NCBI RefSeq assembly: GCF_024160105.1
Contig: NZ_JAMFTQ010000004.1
Coordinates: forward strand, 102,295 to 166,294
DNA length: 64,000 nucleotides
Reading direction: 5' to 3'
DNA from: Corynebacterium stercoris
GTDB taxonomy: Bacteria; Actinomycetota; Actinomycetes; Mycobacteriales; Mycobacteriaceae
Below are positions 53,154 through 61,042 of this stretch, one piece after another. The position numbers and the translations under genes were made by a program. A model generated the notes under the pieces. It worked only from the letters and a program-made list of their open reading frames with translations, ran no database searches and had not been told where the DNA came from. Each line of letters begins with the position of its first letter. Within the stretch, counting starts at the first letter, position 1.

Positions 53154-54353
53154 ATGCCCGAAACCTGGTCGCACCGCGCTGACCTGGCAGCTTCCGCCAT
53201 CGACGAGCGCCACGCCTCGCGTCTTTGGGGCATCCCGAAAACCAACCTCGCCATGGCGACGTGGCCGCCCGGGACCAAGGACAAGGTGTTTCTGCACTGG
53301 CACTACTGGTGGCAGGCGCAGTACCTGGACTGCCAGGTGGACGCCGCGCTGCGCCGCCCCACCAAGTCGCGCCGCCGCCGCATCGGGGACACCATCCGCG
53401 GCATCCAGCGCCGCCACAGCGGCAAGCTGACCGCGAACCAGCACAACGACGACAAGGCGTGGATGGCGCTCGCGTGGAACCGCGCGCTGCAGCTGGACGG
53501 GCTGAAGCGCACGAAGGCGCTCGACGAGCTGGAGTTCGACGTGCTCGCCGGCATCGACTCTGTCACCGGCGTGCTGCCGTGGCGGGTGGGGGAGACGTAC
53601 TACAACATCTCCTCCAACGCGCCGGCCGCGATCCTCTTCGCCCGCACCGGCCGCCTGGACAAGGCGCGCCAGATTGTGGACTGGATCTTCGACAACCTCG
53701 TCACCGAATCCGGCCTGCTCAACGACGGTATCCGCATGCGCATGCACGGGCCCGAAGTCGTGGAGAAGATCTACACCGCGAACCAGGGCACCGTCCTCGG
53801 CGCGAGCCTGGAAATCGCGCTCGCCCTGCGTGCCGACGTCGGCCTGGAGCGCGACGAGCCCATCGACTCTTTCGAGTACTCCGAGCGCGCCGACGCCTCA
53901 GTGTTCTACATCACCCACATCCGCGCGATTGTGCAGGCGGTGGCGCTGCACCTCGCCAGCCCGCAGGGCGTGATCTTGAGCCCCGAATCCGAAACTGGCG
54001 AGGGCGACGGTGGCCTGTTCAAGGGCATCCTCGCCCGCTACCTCGCGGACGTGGCGGTGCGCCTGCCAGCCGACAGCCGCGAGAACATGGCCACGAAGAA
54101 GGTCGCCGCCCGTCTCGTGCTCGCCTCCGCGCAGTCGATGTGGTCGCACCGCCTGGAGGTTGACGGGCTGCCGATCTTCCCCGCGGAGTGGAACGAGGAT
54201 GCGCGTTTGCCGCACAATTACGGGCTGGGACCGGCGTCGATAAGCGAGGCCGTAGGCCTGCTCCGCATCGACGAGCGCGACCTGTCCGTCCAGCTGTCTG
54301 GGTGGATGCTGCTGGAGGCGGCGGCCGCGGTCGCAGCTGCAGGGCTGGCGTAA
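53154..54353 (+). CDS. Glycoside hydrolase family 76-like protein (alpha-1,6-mannanase type)
   Basis: 399 residues. The GH76 pattern includes the conserved Asp-Asp pair in QHNDDKAWMALAWNRAL, then RVGETYYNISSNAPAAILFA, LVTESGLLNDGIR and YTANQGTVLGASLEIAL, forming an (alpha/alpha)6 barrel. Family members cleave alpha-1,6-mannan; in corynebacteria the likely targets are cell-envelope mannans such as lipomannan, or an intracellular mannose polymer because no signal peptide is present. It begins 10 nt after the methyltransferase gene; a weak TAAACC box lies 7 nt before ATG 53154. Confidence 0.82.
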   Translation: MPETWSHRADLAASAIDERHASRLWGIPKTNLAMATWPPGTKDKVFLHWHYWWQAQYLDCQVDAALRRPTKSRRRRIGDTIRGIQRRHSGKLTANQHNDDKAWMALAWNRALQLDGLKRTKALDELEFDVLAGIDSVTGVLPWRVGETYYNISSNAPAAILFARTGRLDKARQIVDWIFDNLVTESGLLNDGIRMRMHGPEVVEKIYTANQGTVLGASLEIALALRADVGLERDEPIDSFEYSERADASVFYITHIRAIVQAVALHLASPQGVILSPESETGEGDGGLFKGILARYLADVAVRLPADSRENMATKKVAARLVLASAQSMWSHRLEVDGLPIFPAEWNEDARLPHNYGLGPASISEAVGLLRIDERDLSVQLSGWMLLEAAAAVAAAGLA

Positions 54354-54402
54354 AAGGGGCATACTTGGGGGTGTAACTGGCTCCCACGAAGGAAGGTCAC
54401 CT

Positions 54403-55437
54403 ATGCCTATTGCAACCCCCGAAGTCTACGCCCAGATGTTCGATGCCGCTAAGGCTGGCGGCTACGCATTCCCGGCCATCAACTGCACCTCCTCCGAGAC
54501 CATCAACGCCGCCATCAAGGGCTTCGCCGAGGCGGAGTCGGACGGCATCATCCAGTTCTCCACCGGCGGCGCCGAGTTCGGTTCCGGCCTGGGCGTGAAG
54601 AACAAGGTCGCCGGCGCAAAGGCGCTCGCAGCGTTCGCGCACGAGGTCGCCCAGCACTACGACGTGAACATTGCGTTGCACACCGACCACTGCCAGCTCG
54701 AGGTGCTCGATGAGTACGTGCGCCCGCTGATCGCCATCTCCCAGGAGCGCGTGGACCGCGGCGAGCTGCCGCTGTTCCAGTCCCACATGTGGGACGGTTC
54801 CGCAGTGCCGATCGACCAGAACCTCGAGGTAGCGCAGGAGCTGCTCGAGAAGGCCCACAACGCCAACATCATCCTCGAGGTTGAGATCGGTGTCGTCGGC
54901 GGCGAGGAGGACGGCGTCGAGGCGAAGGCCGGCGCGAACCTCTACACCACCGAGGAGGACTTCGAGAAGACCATCGACGCGCTCGGCACCGGCGAGAAGG
55001 GCCGCTACCTGCTGGCAGCCACCTTCGGCAACGTCCACGGCGTGTACAAGCCGGGCAACGTGAAGCTGCGCCCGGAGGTCCTGGACATGGGCCAGAAGGT
55101 TGCGGAGCGCAAGCTGGGCCTCGAGGCCGGCGCGAACCCGTTCGACTTCGTCTTCCACGGCGGCTCCGGCTCCGAGAAGGAGAAGATCGAGGAGGCGCTG
55201 CGTTACGGCGTGGTGAAGATGAACGTGGACACCGACACCCAGTACGCGTTCACCCGCCCGATCGTGTCCCACATGTTCGAGAACTACTCCGGCGTGCTCA
55301 AGGTCGACGGCGAGGTTGGCAACAAGAAGGTCTACGACCCGCGTTCCTACATGAAGAAGGCCGAGCAGGGCATGTCCGAGCGCGTGATCGAGGCGTGCCA
55401 GGACCTGCACTCCGTGGGCAAGAGCGTGTCCAAGTAA
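54403..55437 (+). CDS. fba: Class II fructose-bisphosphate aldolase
   Basis: 344 residues from ATG 54403, behind GAAGGAAGG. Zinc ligands and active-site residues lie in NIALHTDHCQLEVLDEYV, EVEIGVVGGEEDGVE, GNVHGVYKPGNVKLRPE and FVFHGGSGSEKEKIEE. It interconverts fructose 1,6-bisphosphate with DHAP and glyceraldehyde 3-phosphate in glycolysis and gluconeogenesis. It has its own terminator. Codon use is strongly biased to C-ending codons, in line with high expression. Confidence 0.97.
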   Translation: MPIATPEVYAQMFDAAKAGGYAFPAINCTSSETINAAIKGFAEAESDGIIQFSTGGAEFGSGLGVKNKVAGAKALAAFAHEVAQHYDVNIALHTDHCQLEVLDEYVRPLIAISQERVDRGELPLFQSHMWDGSAVPIDQNLEVAQELLEKAHNANIILEVEIGVVGGEEDGVEAKAGANLYTTEEDFEKTIDALGTGEKGRYLLAATFGNVHGVYKPGNVKLRPEVLDMGQKVAERKLGLEAGANPFDFVFHGGSGSEKEKIEEALRYGVVKMNVDTDTQYAFTRPIVSHMFENYSGVLKVDGEVGNKKVYDPRSYMKKAEQGMSERVIEACQDLHSVGKSVSK

Positions 55438-55450
55438 GCGCTAAGCTCTG

Positions 55451-55480
55451 AAAGCACCGGGTTTATCCCCGGTGCTTTTT
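55451..55480 (+). terminator. Rho-independent terminator of fba
   Basis: AAAGCACCGGG (55451-55461) pairs with CCCGGTGCTTT (55468-55478), with a 6-nt loop and a TTTTT tail. The dispersed 11-mer GCTTTTCGACG follows at 55481. Confidence 0.92.
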
Positions 55481-55517
55481 GCTTTTCGACGTTCTTTTCA
55501 CGGAGCCGGTATCCCAC

Positions 55518-56840
55518 ATGCCCCAACAACGAATGAGCACCCGCGACCGCCTACGGGCAGTCGACAAATCCGTGCAGGCGCGGCTCCGCCGCGTGCGCCG
55601 CGGGTTCATCCCCATCATGCAGACGGCCATCGCTGCCGGTGTGGCCTACTGGATCTCGAAAGACCTGATCGACCACGAGCGCCCCTTCTTCGCCCCCATC
55701 GCGGTGGTGCTGATCATCGGCGTGACCAGCGGCGACCGCATCTCCAAGGCCGCCGACATTGCGCTCGGCTGCATCCTCGGCGTGCTCGTGGGTGATCTGT
55801 TGTTCTACCGGCTCGGCGACGGCGGCTGGCAAATCGCCGTCATTGTCGGCGGCTCCCTGCTCATCGCGTCGTTCTTCTCAAAGTCACAGCTCTTGATCAA
55901 CCAGGTGGCCATTGGCTCGATCCTCATCGCCACGATCATGCCCCCGGGCGCCGAGGTGACCGGCATCGACCGCACCATCGACGCCTTCGTCGGCTGCACC
56001 GTCGCCCTGCTGACCTTGGCCCTCATCCCGACCGGCCCCATGGCCTCCGCCCGCGCCGAGATCTCCCACATCATGGGGCTCATGAGCTCCGTGCTTGACG
56101 ACGTCGCCGAGGGCCTGCGCACCGGCAACCCCGAGTGCATCCGCGAGGCCCTCGACCTGATCCGCGGCACCCAGTCGCGCATCGACTCCATGTCCGCCGC
56201 CATCCAGTCCGGCGAGGAAACCTCCAAGCTCTCCCCGTTCCTGTGGGGCCAGCGCCGCTACATCAACTCCCTCGCCCTTGTGATCCCGCCGGTGGACAAC
56301 GCGGTGCGTACCACCCGCGTCCTCGCCCGCCGCGCCCTCGTGCTTTGCGAGGACGACGACACCGTCACCGACCTCCAAATCTCCCTCATCGACGAATGCT
56401 CCCAGGTCTGCCTCGAAATCTCCGAGATGTACGACATCGACGCCGCCCGCGGAAGGCGTGGTAGGAGTACAGCCGGCGACGTTGAAGCTGGTGGTGGTGC
56501 CGGTAGTGACGACGGTGCTGGTGGCGACGGCGCGGGCGCGGGTGCGGGCGGCATCGACGGGCGCGTCGGCGGCCAAGCGGTCATGATCCCCCGCTTAGTT
56601 AACCAGCTGCGCGGCGTTGCTCAGCGCTCCGGCATGGAGGTTGTGGAAGGGGCTTACGCTGGCGGCGGGAGCGCCGACCGCCCCGAACCGGTCCTCTCCG
56701 CCTACGCGATTCTCGCCCAGACCCGTTCGCTGGTCGTCGACTTGCTGCAAGTGTGCGGCATGTCCCGCGAATCGGCCCTCGCGGCGCTCGCCCCCACCTC
56801 CACCACGCCCCACGTCCCACCGGAGCAGTTCGAACTGTAG
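55518..56840 (+). CDS. FUSC/aromatic-acid exporter-like membrane protein
   Basis: 440 residues from ATG 55518 (ATG 55533 is an alternative). After a basic N-terminus there are about five hydrophobic helices in residues 30-180 (FIPIMQTAIAAGVAYWISKD, FFAPIAVVLIIGVTSGDRIS, IALGCILGVLVGDLLFY), the FUSC-type half, then a helical cytoplasmic region. A low-complexity insert of Gly, Ala and Asp lies near residues 320-350 and looks like a recent expansion. Related proteins export aromatic acids or are of unknown substrate. It follows the fba terminator and is probably a separate unit. Confidence 0.75.
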   Translation: MPQQRMSTRDRLRAVDKSVQARLRRVRRGFIPIMQTAIAAGVAYWISKDLIDHERPFFAPIAVVLIIGVTSGDRISKAADIALGCILGVLVGDLLFYRLGDGGWQIAVIVGGSLLIASFFSKSQLLINQVAIGSILIATIMPPGAEVTGIDRTIDAFVGCTVALLTLALIPTGPMASARAEISHIMGLMSSVLDDVAEGLRTGNPECIREALDLIRGTQSRIDSMSAAIQSGEETSKLSPFLWGQRRYINSLALVIPPVDNAVRTTRVLARRALVLCEDDDTVTDLQISLIDECSQVCLEISEMYDIDAARGRRGRSTAGDVEAGGGAGSDDGAGGDGAGAGAGGIDGRVGGQAVMIPRLVNQLRGVAQRSGMEVVEGAYAGGGSADRPEPVLSAYAILAQTRSLVVDLLQVCGMSRESALAALAPTSTTPHVPPEQFEL

Positions 56841-56899
56841 CGCGGAGGGTCCCCGGCGGGCCCCGCGGGCCCCCGGCGGGCTCCGCCACCTCCGACAGG

Positions 56900-57069
56900 T
56901 TGTCAGCAGATGTAGCGACCTGGGGATTTGGGGGCCGAAGAGAAAGATCTTGTCAGCAAATGTAGGGGTGCCACTCCGGCCCCTGCCACAGACTGCATTC
57001 GGGGCCCGAAAAGGGATCTTTTGGACCCGAAATGCATTCTGTGGCAGCCCGAAATGCATTCTGTGGCAG
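56900..57069. repeat. Cluster of short direct and inverted repeats in a 406-bp intergenic region
   Basis: TTGTCAGCAGATGTAG (56900-56915) recurs as TTGTCAGCAAATGTAG (56950-56965). A 22-bp unit containing AATGCATTCTGTGGCAG is repeated exactly in tandem at 57026-57047 and 57048-57069, and an inverted near-copy lies at 56983-57004. The whole region 56841-57246 has no supportable gene. Confidence 0.75.
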
Positions 57070-57165
57070 GAACCGGCCCGGCCGGTGCCGCCCCCGGCCC
57101 GCCGCCAACGGTGCTGTCGCCGCCAACGGACCCGCCGCCGCCACGACGCACCCACAAATACGAAA

Positions 57166-57197
57166 GAACCCTGGGGGGAAGCTTCCCACCAGGGTTC
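57166..57197 (-). terminator. Terminator of the PRC-barrel gene
   Basis: GAACCCTGG-GGGAA pairs with TTCCC-CCAGGGTTC around a GC loop, a 14-bp near-perfect stem. It lies 50 bp beyond the stop codon of the minus-strand gene ending at 57247. Confidence 0.75.
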
Positions 57198-57246
57198 GTA
57201 TCTAAGAGGTGTTGGCGCCCAGAGCGCTTACAACCTCGGTCGCTAG

Positions 57247-58185
57247 TTAGCGGACGTCAGCGTCGCCCTCAGCACCCGGGACGCGGCCCTCGGCGTCGAA
57301 GTCAGCAGCGGTGCGGTCGTAGTCAGCGGTGCCCTCGACAACGCCGTCGGTCTCGAAGCGCTCCTTGCGGACCTCCTCGGAAACGCGCTCGGTGTCGCGG
57401 ACGGTCTCCTTCTCGAGGGAAACCTTCTCAACCGGCACGGACTCCTTGGACACGGTGACGCGGTCCTCGTGCAGGGTCACGGAAGCCTCAGCCTCGCCGA
57501 TCTGGCCGTCGAAGTTAGCGCGGTCAGCGTCGGTGATCGGCTCGCGGACAACGCGAACCTCTTCGCGCTCAACCGGAACCTCAACGGTCTCGGTCTCGGA
57601 AACGACGTACTTGCGCAGGCGAACCTGGCCGGACTCGACGCGCTCGGTGCCAACGTTGAGCTGCTCCTCGGAGCGGATGATGGTGTCGTTGTCGGTTGCG
57701 ACAGCGTCACGACGCTCGGTCTCAACGAAGTCGCGGCGGTCAGCGTCAACGTCGGTCTCAGCGTACTCGCGCTCACCAGCAGCGTAGCCAGCTGCAGCGC
57801 CAGCGCCTGCGGCACCAGCAGCAGCCGGAGCGCCGAACTCAGCGCCGGTCTGGTAGGTGGTGACATCCTGGGTCTCGGTCAGGCCGTAGTGGCGGTAGAA
57901 CGCCTCCTGGTCCTCGGTGGTGAGGTGGCCGTTCTCGTCCAGGTCCGGAGCGTCCTCGATGCGCTCCTTCGGGAATGCGAGGTGCAGCTCGCCGTCACGC
58001 AGGGTGTGGCCGCGCAGCGGGACGATGGAGTCGCCGCCACCGAAGAGGCCGTGGTTCACGGAAACGAAGTCCGGCTGGCCGGTGGTGTCGTTGACGTAAA
58101 CGTCCTTCACGCCACCAACCTTGTCGCCGTTGACGTCGTATGCGGTCGCGTTTGCCAGGTCCTCAATGCGGTTGTAGTCAGCCAT
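57247..58185 (-). CDS. PRC-barrel and DUF2382 domain stress protein
   Basis: 312 residues from the ATG at 58185, behind AGGAG. The N-terminal PRC-barrel (DLANATAYDVNGDKVGGVKD, VNHGLFGGGDSIVPLRGHTL, residues 5-85) is followed by a linker with a short Ala/Gly-rich stretch, and a C-terminal DUF2382 domain with tandem charged segments: LRKYVVSETETVEVPVEREE, then VTVSKESVPVEKVSLEKETV. This combination is common in actinobacterial and cyanobacterial general-stress proteins; the biochemical role is unknown. A perfect GlxR/CRP-type site lies 292 bp upstream of its start. Confidence 0.85.
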   Translation of the reverse strand: MADYNRIEDLANATAYDVNGDKVGGVKDVYVNDTTGQPDFVSVNHGLFGGGDSIVPLRGHTLRDGELHLAFPKERIEDAPDLDENGHLTTEDQEAFYRHYGLTETQDVTTYQTGAEFGAPAAAGAAGAGAAAGYAAGEREYAETDVDADRRDFVETERRDAVATDNDTIIRSEEQLNVGTERVESGQVRLRKYVVSETETVEVPVEREEVRVVREPITDADRANFDGQIGEAEASVTLHEDRVTVSKESVPVEKVSLEKETVRDTERVSEEVRKERFETDGVVEGTADYDRTAADFDAEGRVPGAEGDADVR

Positions 58186-58496
58186 GATTTCTCCTAAGTG
58201 GTCTATCTCGTCCACTCCGGTGATTCGGAGCGGATCCCGTTTGGGAACAAGCCCCAACGTAGCCACGTTTTGAAAAGTGCCGCCGGGCCGACCGGGAAAT
58301 TGTCGGTATCAAACGAAAGTTTTACCGACACAATTCCAGATTTCAGGTATACCGCGTGGAACACCGTCCCTACCTGCGAGTTTGCACTCGCTTTCCGACG
58401 CACGGCTCCCCGCCCACAGGAATTACCCATCTCTTTTTGATTACGAATCACCAACAAAGCGCCACAAAAGTCACAGTGTGATCTTAATCACATAGG
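58186..58496. promoter_or_regulatory. Intergenic region upstream of the PRC-barrel gene
   Basis: This 311-bp stretch is the promoter region of the minus-strand stress gene. It holds the dispersed 11-mer GCTTTCCGACG at 58390 and a GlxR-type palindrome at 58477-58492. It is AT-richer than the flanks. I found no convincing -35/-10 pair or additional gene. Confidence 0.5.
58477..58492. promoter_or_regulatory. GlxR/CRP-type binding site
   Basis: TGTGATCTTAATCACA is a perfect TGTGA-N6-TCACA palindrome, the consensus of GlxR, the cAMP-responsive CRP-family regulator of corynebacteria. It lies just past the stop codon of the unknown gene (58497) and 292 bp upstream of the PRC-barrel start, so it probably acts on the latter if it is functional. 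Confidence 0.7.
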
Positions 58497-59405
58497 TCAA
58501 AATTGGGCGTTTCTGACGCTCTGGATGTCGCGCAGATGGCGGTAAAAGGTGGCGCGGGAAACGGGCCGGGGCTTCTCCTGATCGTCGATACGCACCGCGA
58601 TCTGTTCGCCGCCGGTCTGGACCGCGCGACCGGAAAGCACGCGCGAACCATCGGTTTGACCTGCGGGAACGGACTTGCCGCGGGTTATCCAGCCCAGGCC
58701 CGGCGTGGATGCGAGCCATTCGAGCTGCGCGGGAGAGCGCCGCGAGGGGGAACCTTCGCTGATAAGTGGAGTGGTCAGTGGCGCGCACGCAATTCCTGGA
58801 GCGTCCATGGTGGGTACGAGGCGCGCTCCGAACTGGCCGTGGAAGCGCGCGGAGGGGGCGGAACCGTCGCGGAACACCAGAGTTTCGGAATCCACGACGA
58901 TCTCGCCGACGAACTCCTCGCGCCCGCCGAACCGGTGAATAGAGGCGGAGCCGGCGACCACGTCGCCGGTGTCGGTGCGGATACAGGCCGCGGGTGTGAC
59001 TGGGGCTTCGAGGGCGAAGGAATGAACGTCGTTAAGCGAAGAAAGTCCCCAGCAGACGGCGGCGGGGGAGGTGGGGTCGGAGGGGATGTAGGCGACTTCG
59101 ACCCACATGGTGTCGGCGCGCATGAGGCGGGTGAGGATGGCGCCGAGGGCGGCGTCGGTACCGGAAACGATGACGCGCAGGGCCTCATCGGGCTGCTGCG
59201 GCGCGAACTGCGGCTCGCCGAGGTGCGCGACGTCGGGCGCGGCCTGAATCTCCGCGAGCGAGGGGGTCGGATCGGCGGGGAGCGCCTCGCGTGCTGCGTC
59301 GTCGAGGAAGCGGAGGTCCTTGCGCGTGGGCACTGCGGGCAGCGCATAATGCTCGGCGCCGGGAAGGATGTCGCTGGTACCGCACGCGCAATGAATGAGA
59401 CGCAT
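58497..59405 (-). CDS. Uncharacterised protein next to purA
   Basis: 302 residues from the ATG at 59405, which follows TAGCGT by exactly 7 nt on the minus strand. I do not recognise the family with certainty. It opens with a Cys-rich [21 protein letters not shown] segment [20 protein letters not shown] resembles the 'GGDGT'-type loop of NAD/diacylglycerol kinases but has no GGDGT, so catalysis is not claimed. The C-terminal part ([20 protein letters not shown]) is basic. It is divergent from purA with a shared 52-bp promoter region. Confidence 0.65.
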   Translation of the reverse strand: MRLIHCACGTSDILPGAEHYALPAVPTRKDLRFLDDAAREALPADPTPSLAEIQAAPDVAHLGEPQFAPQQPDEALRVIVSGTDAALGAILTRLMRADTMWVEVAYIPSDPTSPAAVCWGLSSLNDVHSFALEAPVTPAACIRTDTGDVVAGSASIHRFGGREEFVGEIVVDSETLVFRDGSAPSARFHGQFGARLVPTMDAPGIACAPLTTPLISEGSPSRRSPAQLEWLASTPGLGWITRGKSVPAGQTDGSRVLSGRAVQTGGEQIAVRIDDQEKPRPVSRATFYRHLRDIQSVRNAQF

Positions 59406-59416
59406 GCAGGTCACGC

Positions 59417-59422
59417 TACAAT
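59417..59422 (+). promoter_or_regulatory. Likely -10 box for purA in a divergent promoter region
   Basis: TACAAT at 59417-59422 would start transcription near 59429 and give a 29-nt leader carrying AAGGAG at 59446-59451, 6 nt before ATG 59458. On the other strand TAGCGT serves the divergent gene at 59405. Confidence 0.5.
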
Positions 59423-59457
59423 ATGCACGGTTGCAGGCCCTATATAAGGAGTGGAAC

Positions 59458-60747
59458 ATGTCCGCCATCGTCATCGTGGGCGCCCAGTGGGGCGACGAGG
59501 GGAAAGGCAAAGCCACCGACATCCTCGGCGGGAAGGTCGATTATGTGGTCAAGCCCAACGGTGGCAACAACGCGGGCCACACCGTGGTTGTCGGCGGCGA
59601 GAAGTACGAGCTGAAGCTGCTGCCCGCCGGTGTGCTCTCGGAAAACGCGGTGCCGATCCTAGGCAACGGCGTGGTGGTGAACCTGCAGGCGCTGTTCGAG
59701 GAGATCGACGGCCTCGAGGCGCGCGGCGCGAACGCGTCCCGCCTGCGGATTAGCTCGAACGCGCACATGGTTGCGCCGTACCACCAGACGCTGGACCGCG
59801 TGCAGGAGCGCTTCCTGGGCAAGCGCGCGATCGGCACCACAGGCCGCGGCATCGGCCCGACGTATGCGGACAAGGTTGCGCGCGTGGGCCTGCGCGTGCA
59901 GGACATTTTCGACGAAAGCATCCTCCGCCAGAAGATCGAATCTGCGCTGGATGTGAAGAACCAGATGCTGGTGAAGATGTACAACCGCCGCGCCATCAGC
60001 GTGGATGAGACCATGGACTACTTCATGGGCTACGCCGACCGCCTGAAGCCGATGGTGATTGACGCGGAGTACACGCTGAACAAGGCGCTCGACGAGGGCA
60101 AGCACGTGCTCATGGAGGGCGGGCAGGCCACCATGCTGGACGTGGACCACGGCACCTACCCGTTTGTGACCTCTTCCAACCCGACGGCCGGCGGCGCGTG
60201 CGTGGGTTCCGGCATCGGCCCGACCAAGATCACCGGCGTGTTGGGCATTGTCAAGGCCTACACTACGCGCGTGGGTGCGGGACCATTTCCGACGGAGCTC
60301 TTCGACAAATGGGGCGACTACCTGCAGGAAGTCGGTGGCGAGGTGGGCGTGAACACCGGCCGCAAGCGCCGCTGCGGCTGGTACGACTCCGTGATCGCCC
60401 GCTACGCCTCCCGCGTGAACGGCTTCACCGACCTGTTTCTGACCAAGCTGGACGTACTTACCGGCATCGGCGAGATCCCGATCTGCGTGGCGTATGACGT
60501 GGAGGGCGAGCGTTTCGACGAAATGCCCCTCACCCAATCCCAGTTCCACCACGCGGAGCCGATCTTCGAGACCATGCCGGCCTGGGACGAGGACATCACC
60601 GGCTGCAAGACTTTCGACGAACTGCCGAAGAAGGCGCAGGACTACGTGCTGCGCCTGGAAGAACTCTCCGGCGCGCCGATCAGCTACATCGGCGTGGGCC
60701 CGGGCCGGGACCAGACAATCGTGCGCAACGACATTCTGGAGCGGTAG
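59458..60747 (+). CDS. purA: Adenylosuccinate synthetase
   Basis: 429 residues. The GTP/IMP-binding N-terminus is [20 protein letters not shown], with [20 protein letters not shown], the [17 protein letters not shown] loop and C-terminal [16 protein letters not shown]. It joins IMP and aspartate with GTP hydrolysis to adenylosuccinate, the first step to AMP. The start ATG follows AAGGAG by 6 nt. Confidence 0.97.
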   Translation: MSAIVIVGAQWGDEGKGKATDILGGKVDYVVKPNGGNNAGHTVVVGGEKYELKLLPAGVLSENAVPILGNGVVVNLQALFEEIDGLEARGANASRLRISSNAHMVAPYHQTLDRVQERFLGKRAIGTTGRGIGPTYADKVARVGLRVQDIFDESILRQKIESALDVKNQMLVKMYNRRAISVDETMDYFMGYADRLKPMVIDAEYTLNKALDEGKHVLMEGGQATMLDVDHGTYPFVTSSNPTAGGACVGSGIGPTKITGVLGIVKAYTTRVGAGPFPTELFDKWGDYLQEVGGEVGVNTGRKRRCGWYDSVIARYASRVNGFTDLFLTKLDVLTGIGEIPICVAYDVEGERFDEMPLTQSQFHHAEPIFETMPAWDEDITGCKTFDELPKKAQDYVLRLEELSGAPISYIGVGPGRDQTIVRNDILER

Positions 60748-61042
60748 GGGGCGCGCGCTTTACGACGATAGGGACCGACGCTCCGGCGCTCGGTACCTTT
60801 TTCCTTGCTTGAAATGACCATAGTTTCTTGTATCGAAAATTTAGCTTTTGGGCGCTTTAAACAATTTCTCGCAATAATGCAAACTTGATAGCGCTTTAAA
60901 TTCGCTGTAGTGTTGTGCTGTACACGACGTTGTTGCCTTGTGTCTATGCGAAGGTGACGCTCCAGTCAGAGTTGCTTCGGCCTCGCTGGGGTGCGGAAGG
61001 ATGATCCGCCAACGTCAATCCCACACGCTCCAGGAAGGACCT
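60748..61042 (+). promoter_or_regulatory. AT-rich intergenic region before the terminal surface-protein gene
   Basis: After the dispersed 11-mer GCTTTACGACG (60757) comes about 150 bp of unusually AT-rich DNA (60810-60930), with GCGCTTTAA occurring at 60851 and again at 60892. AGGAAGGACCT precedes the ATG at 61043. No operator or RNA gene was recognised. Confidence 0.45.

Larger units (their letters stand above)
2452..60767. repeat. Dispersed 11-mer family CGTCGNNAAGC / GCTTNNCGACG (about 59 copies)
   Basis: Short element scattered through the window in both orientations (about 26 forward, 33 reverse). Commonest forms are CGTCGGCAAGC (15) and CGTCGGAAAGC (8), with CGTCGTAAAGC and CGTCGTTAAGC rarer; forms with A at position 6 occur mainly in genes. 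Intergenic or gene-end copies: 2452, 4220, 4802, 12452, 15091, 16506, 31727, 33240, 37745, 38695, 48947, 52495, 55481, 58390, 60757. Counts are by eye. Confidence 0.6.

Noticed and set aside
58203..58457. An 84-codon minus-strand open frame upstream of the PRC-barrel gene
   Set aside because: No ribosome-binding site or recognisable motif, and it covers the promoter region; I prefer to call the interval regulatory.
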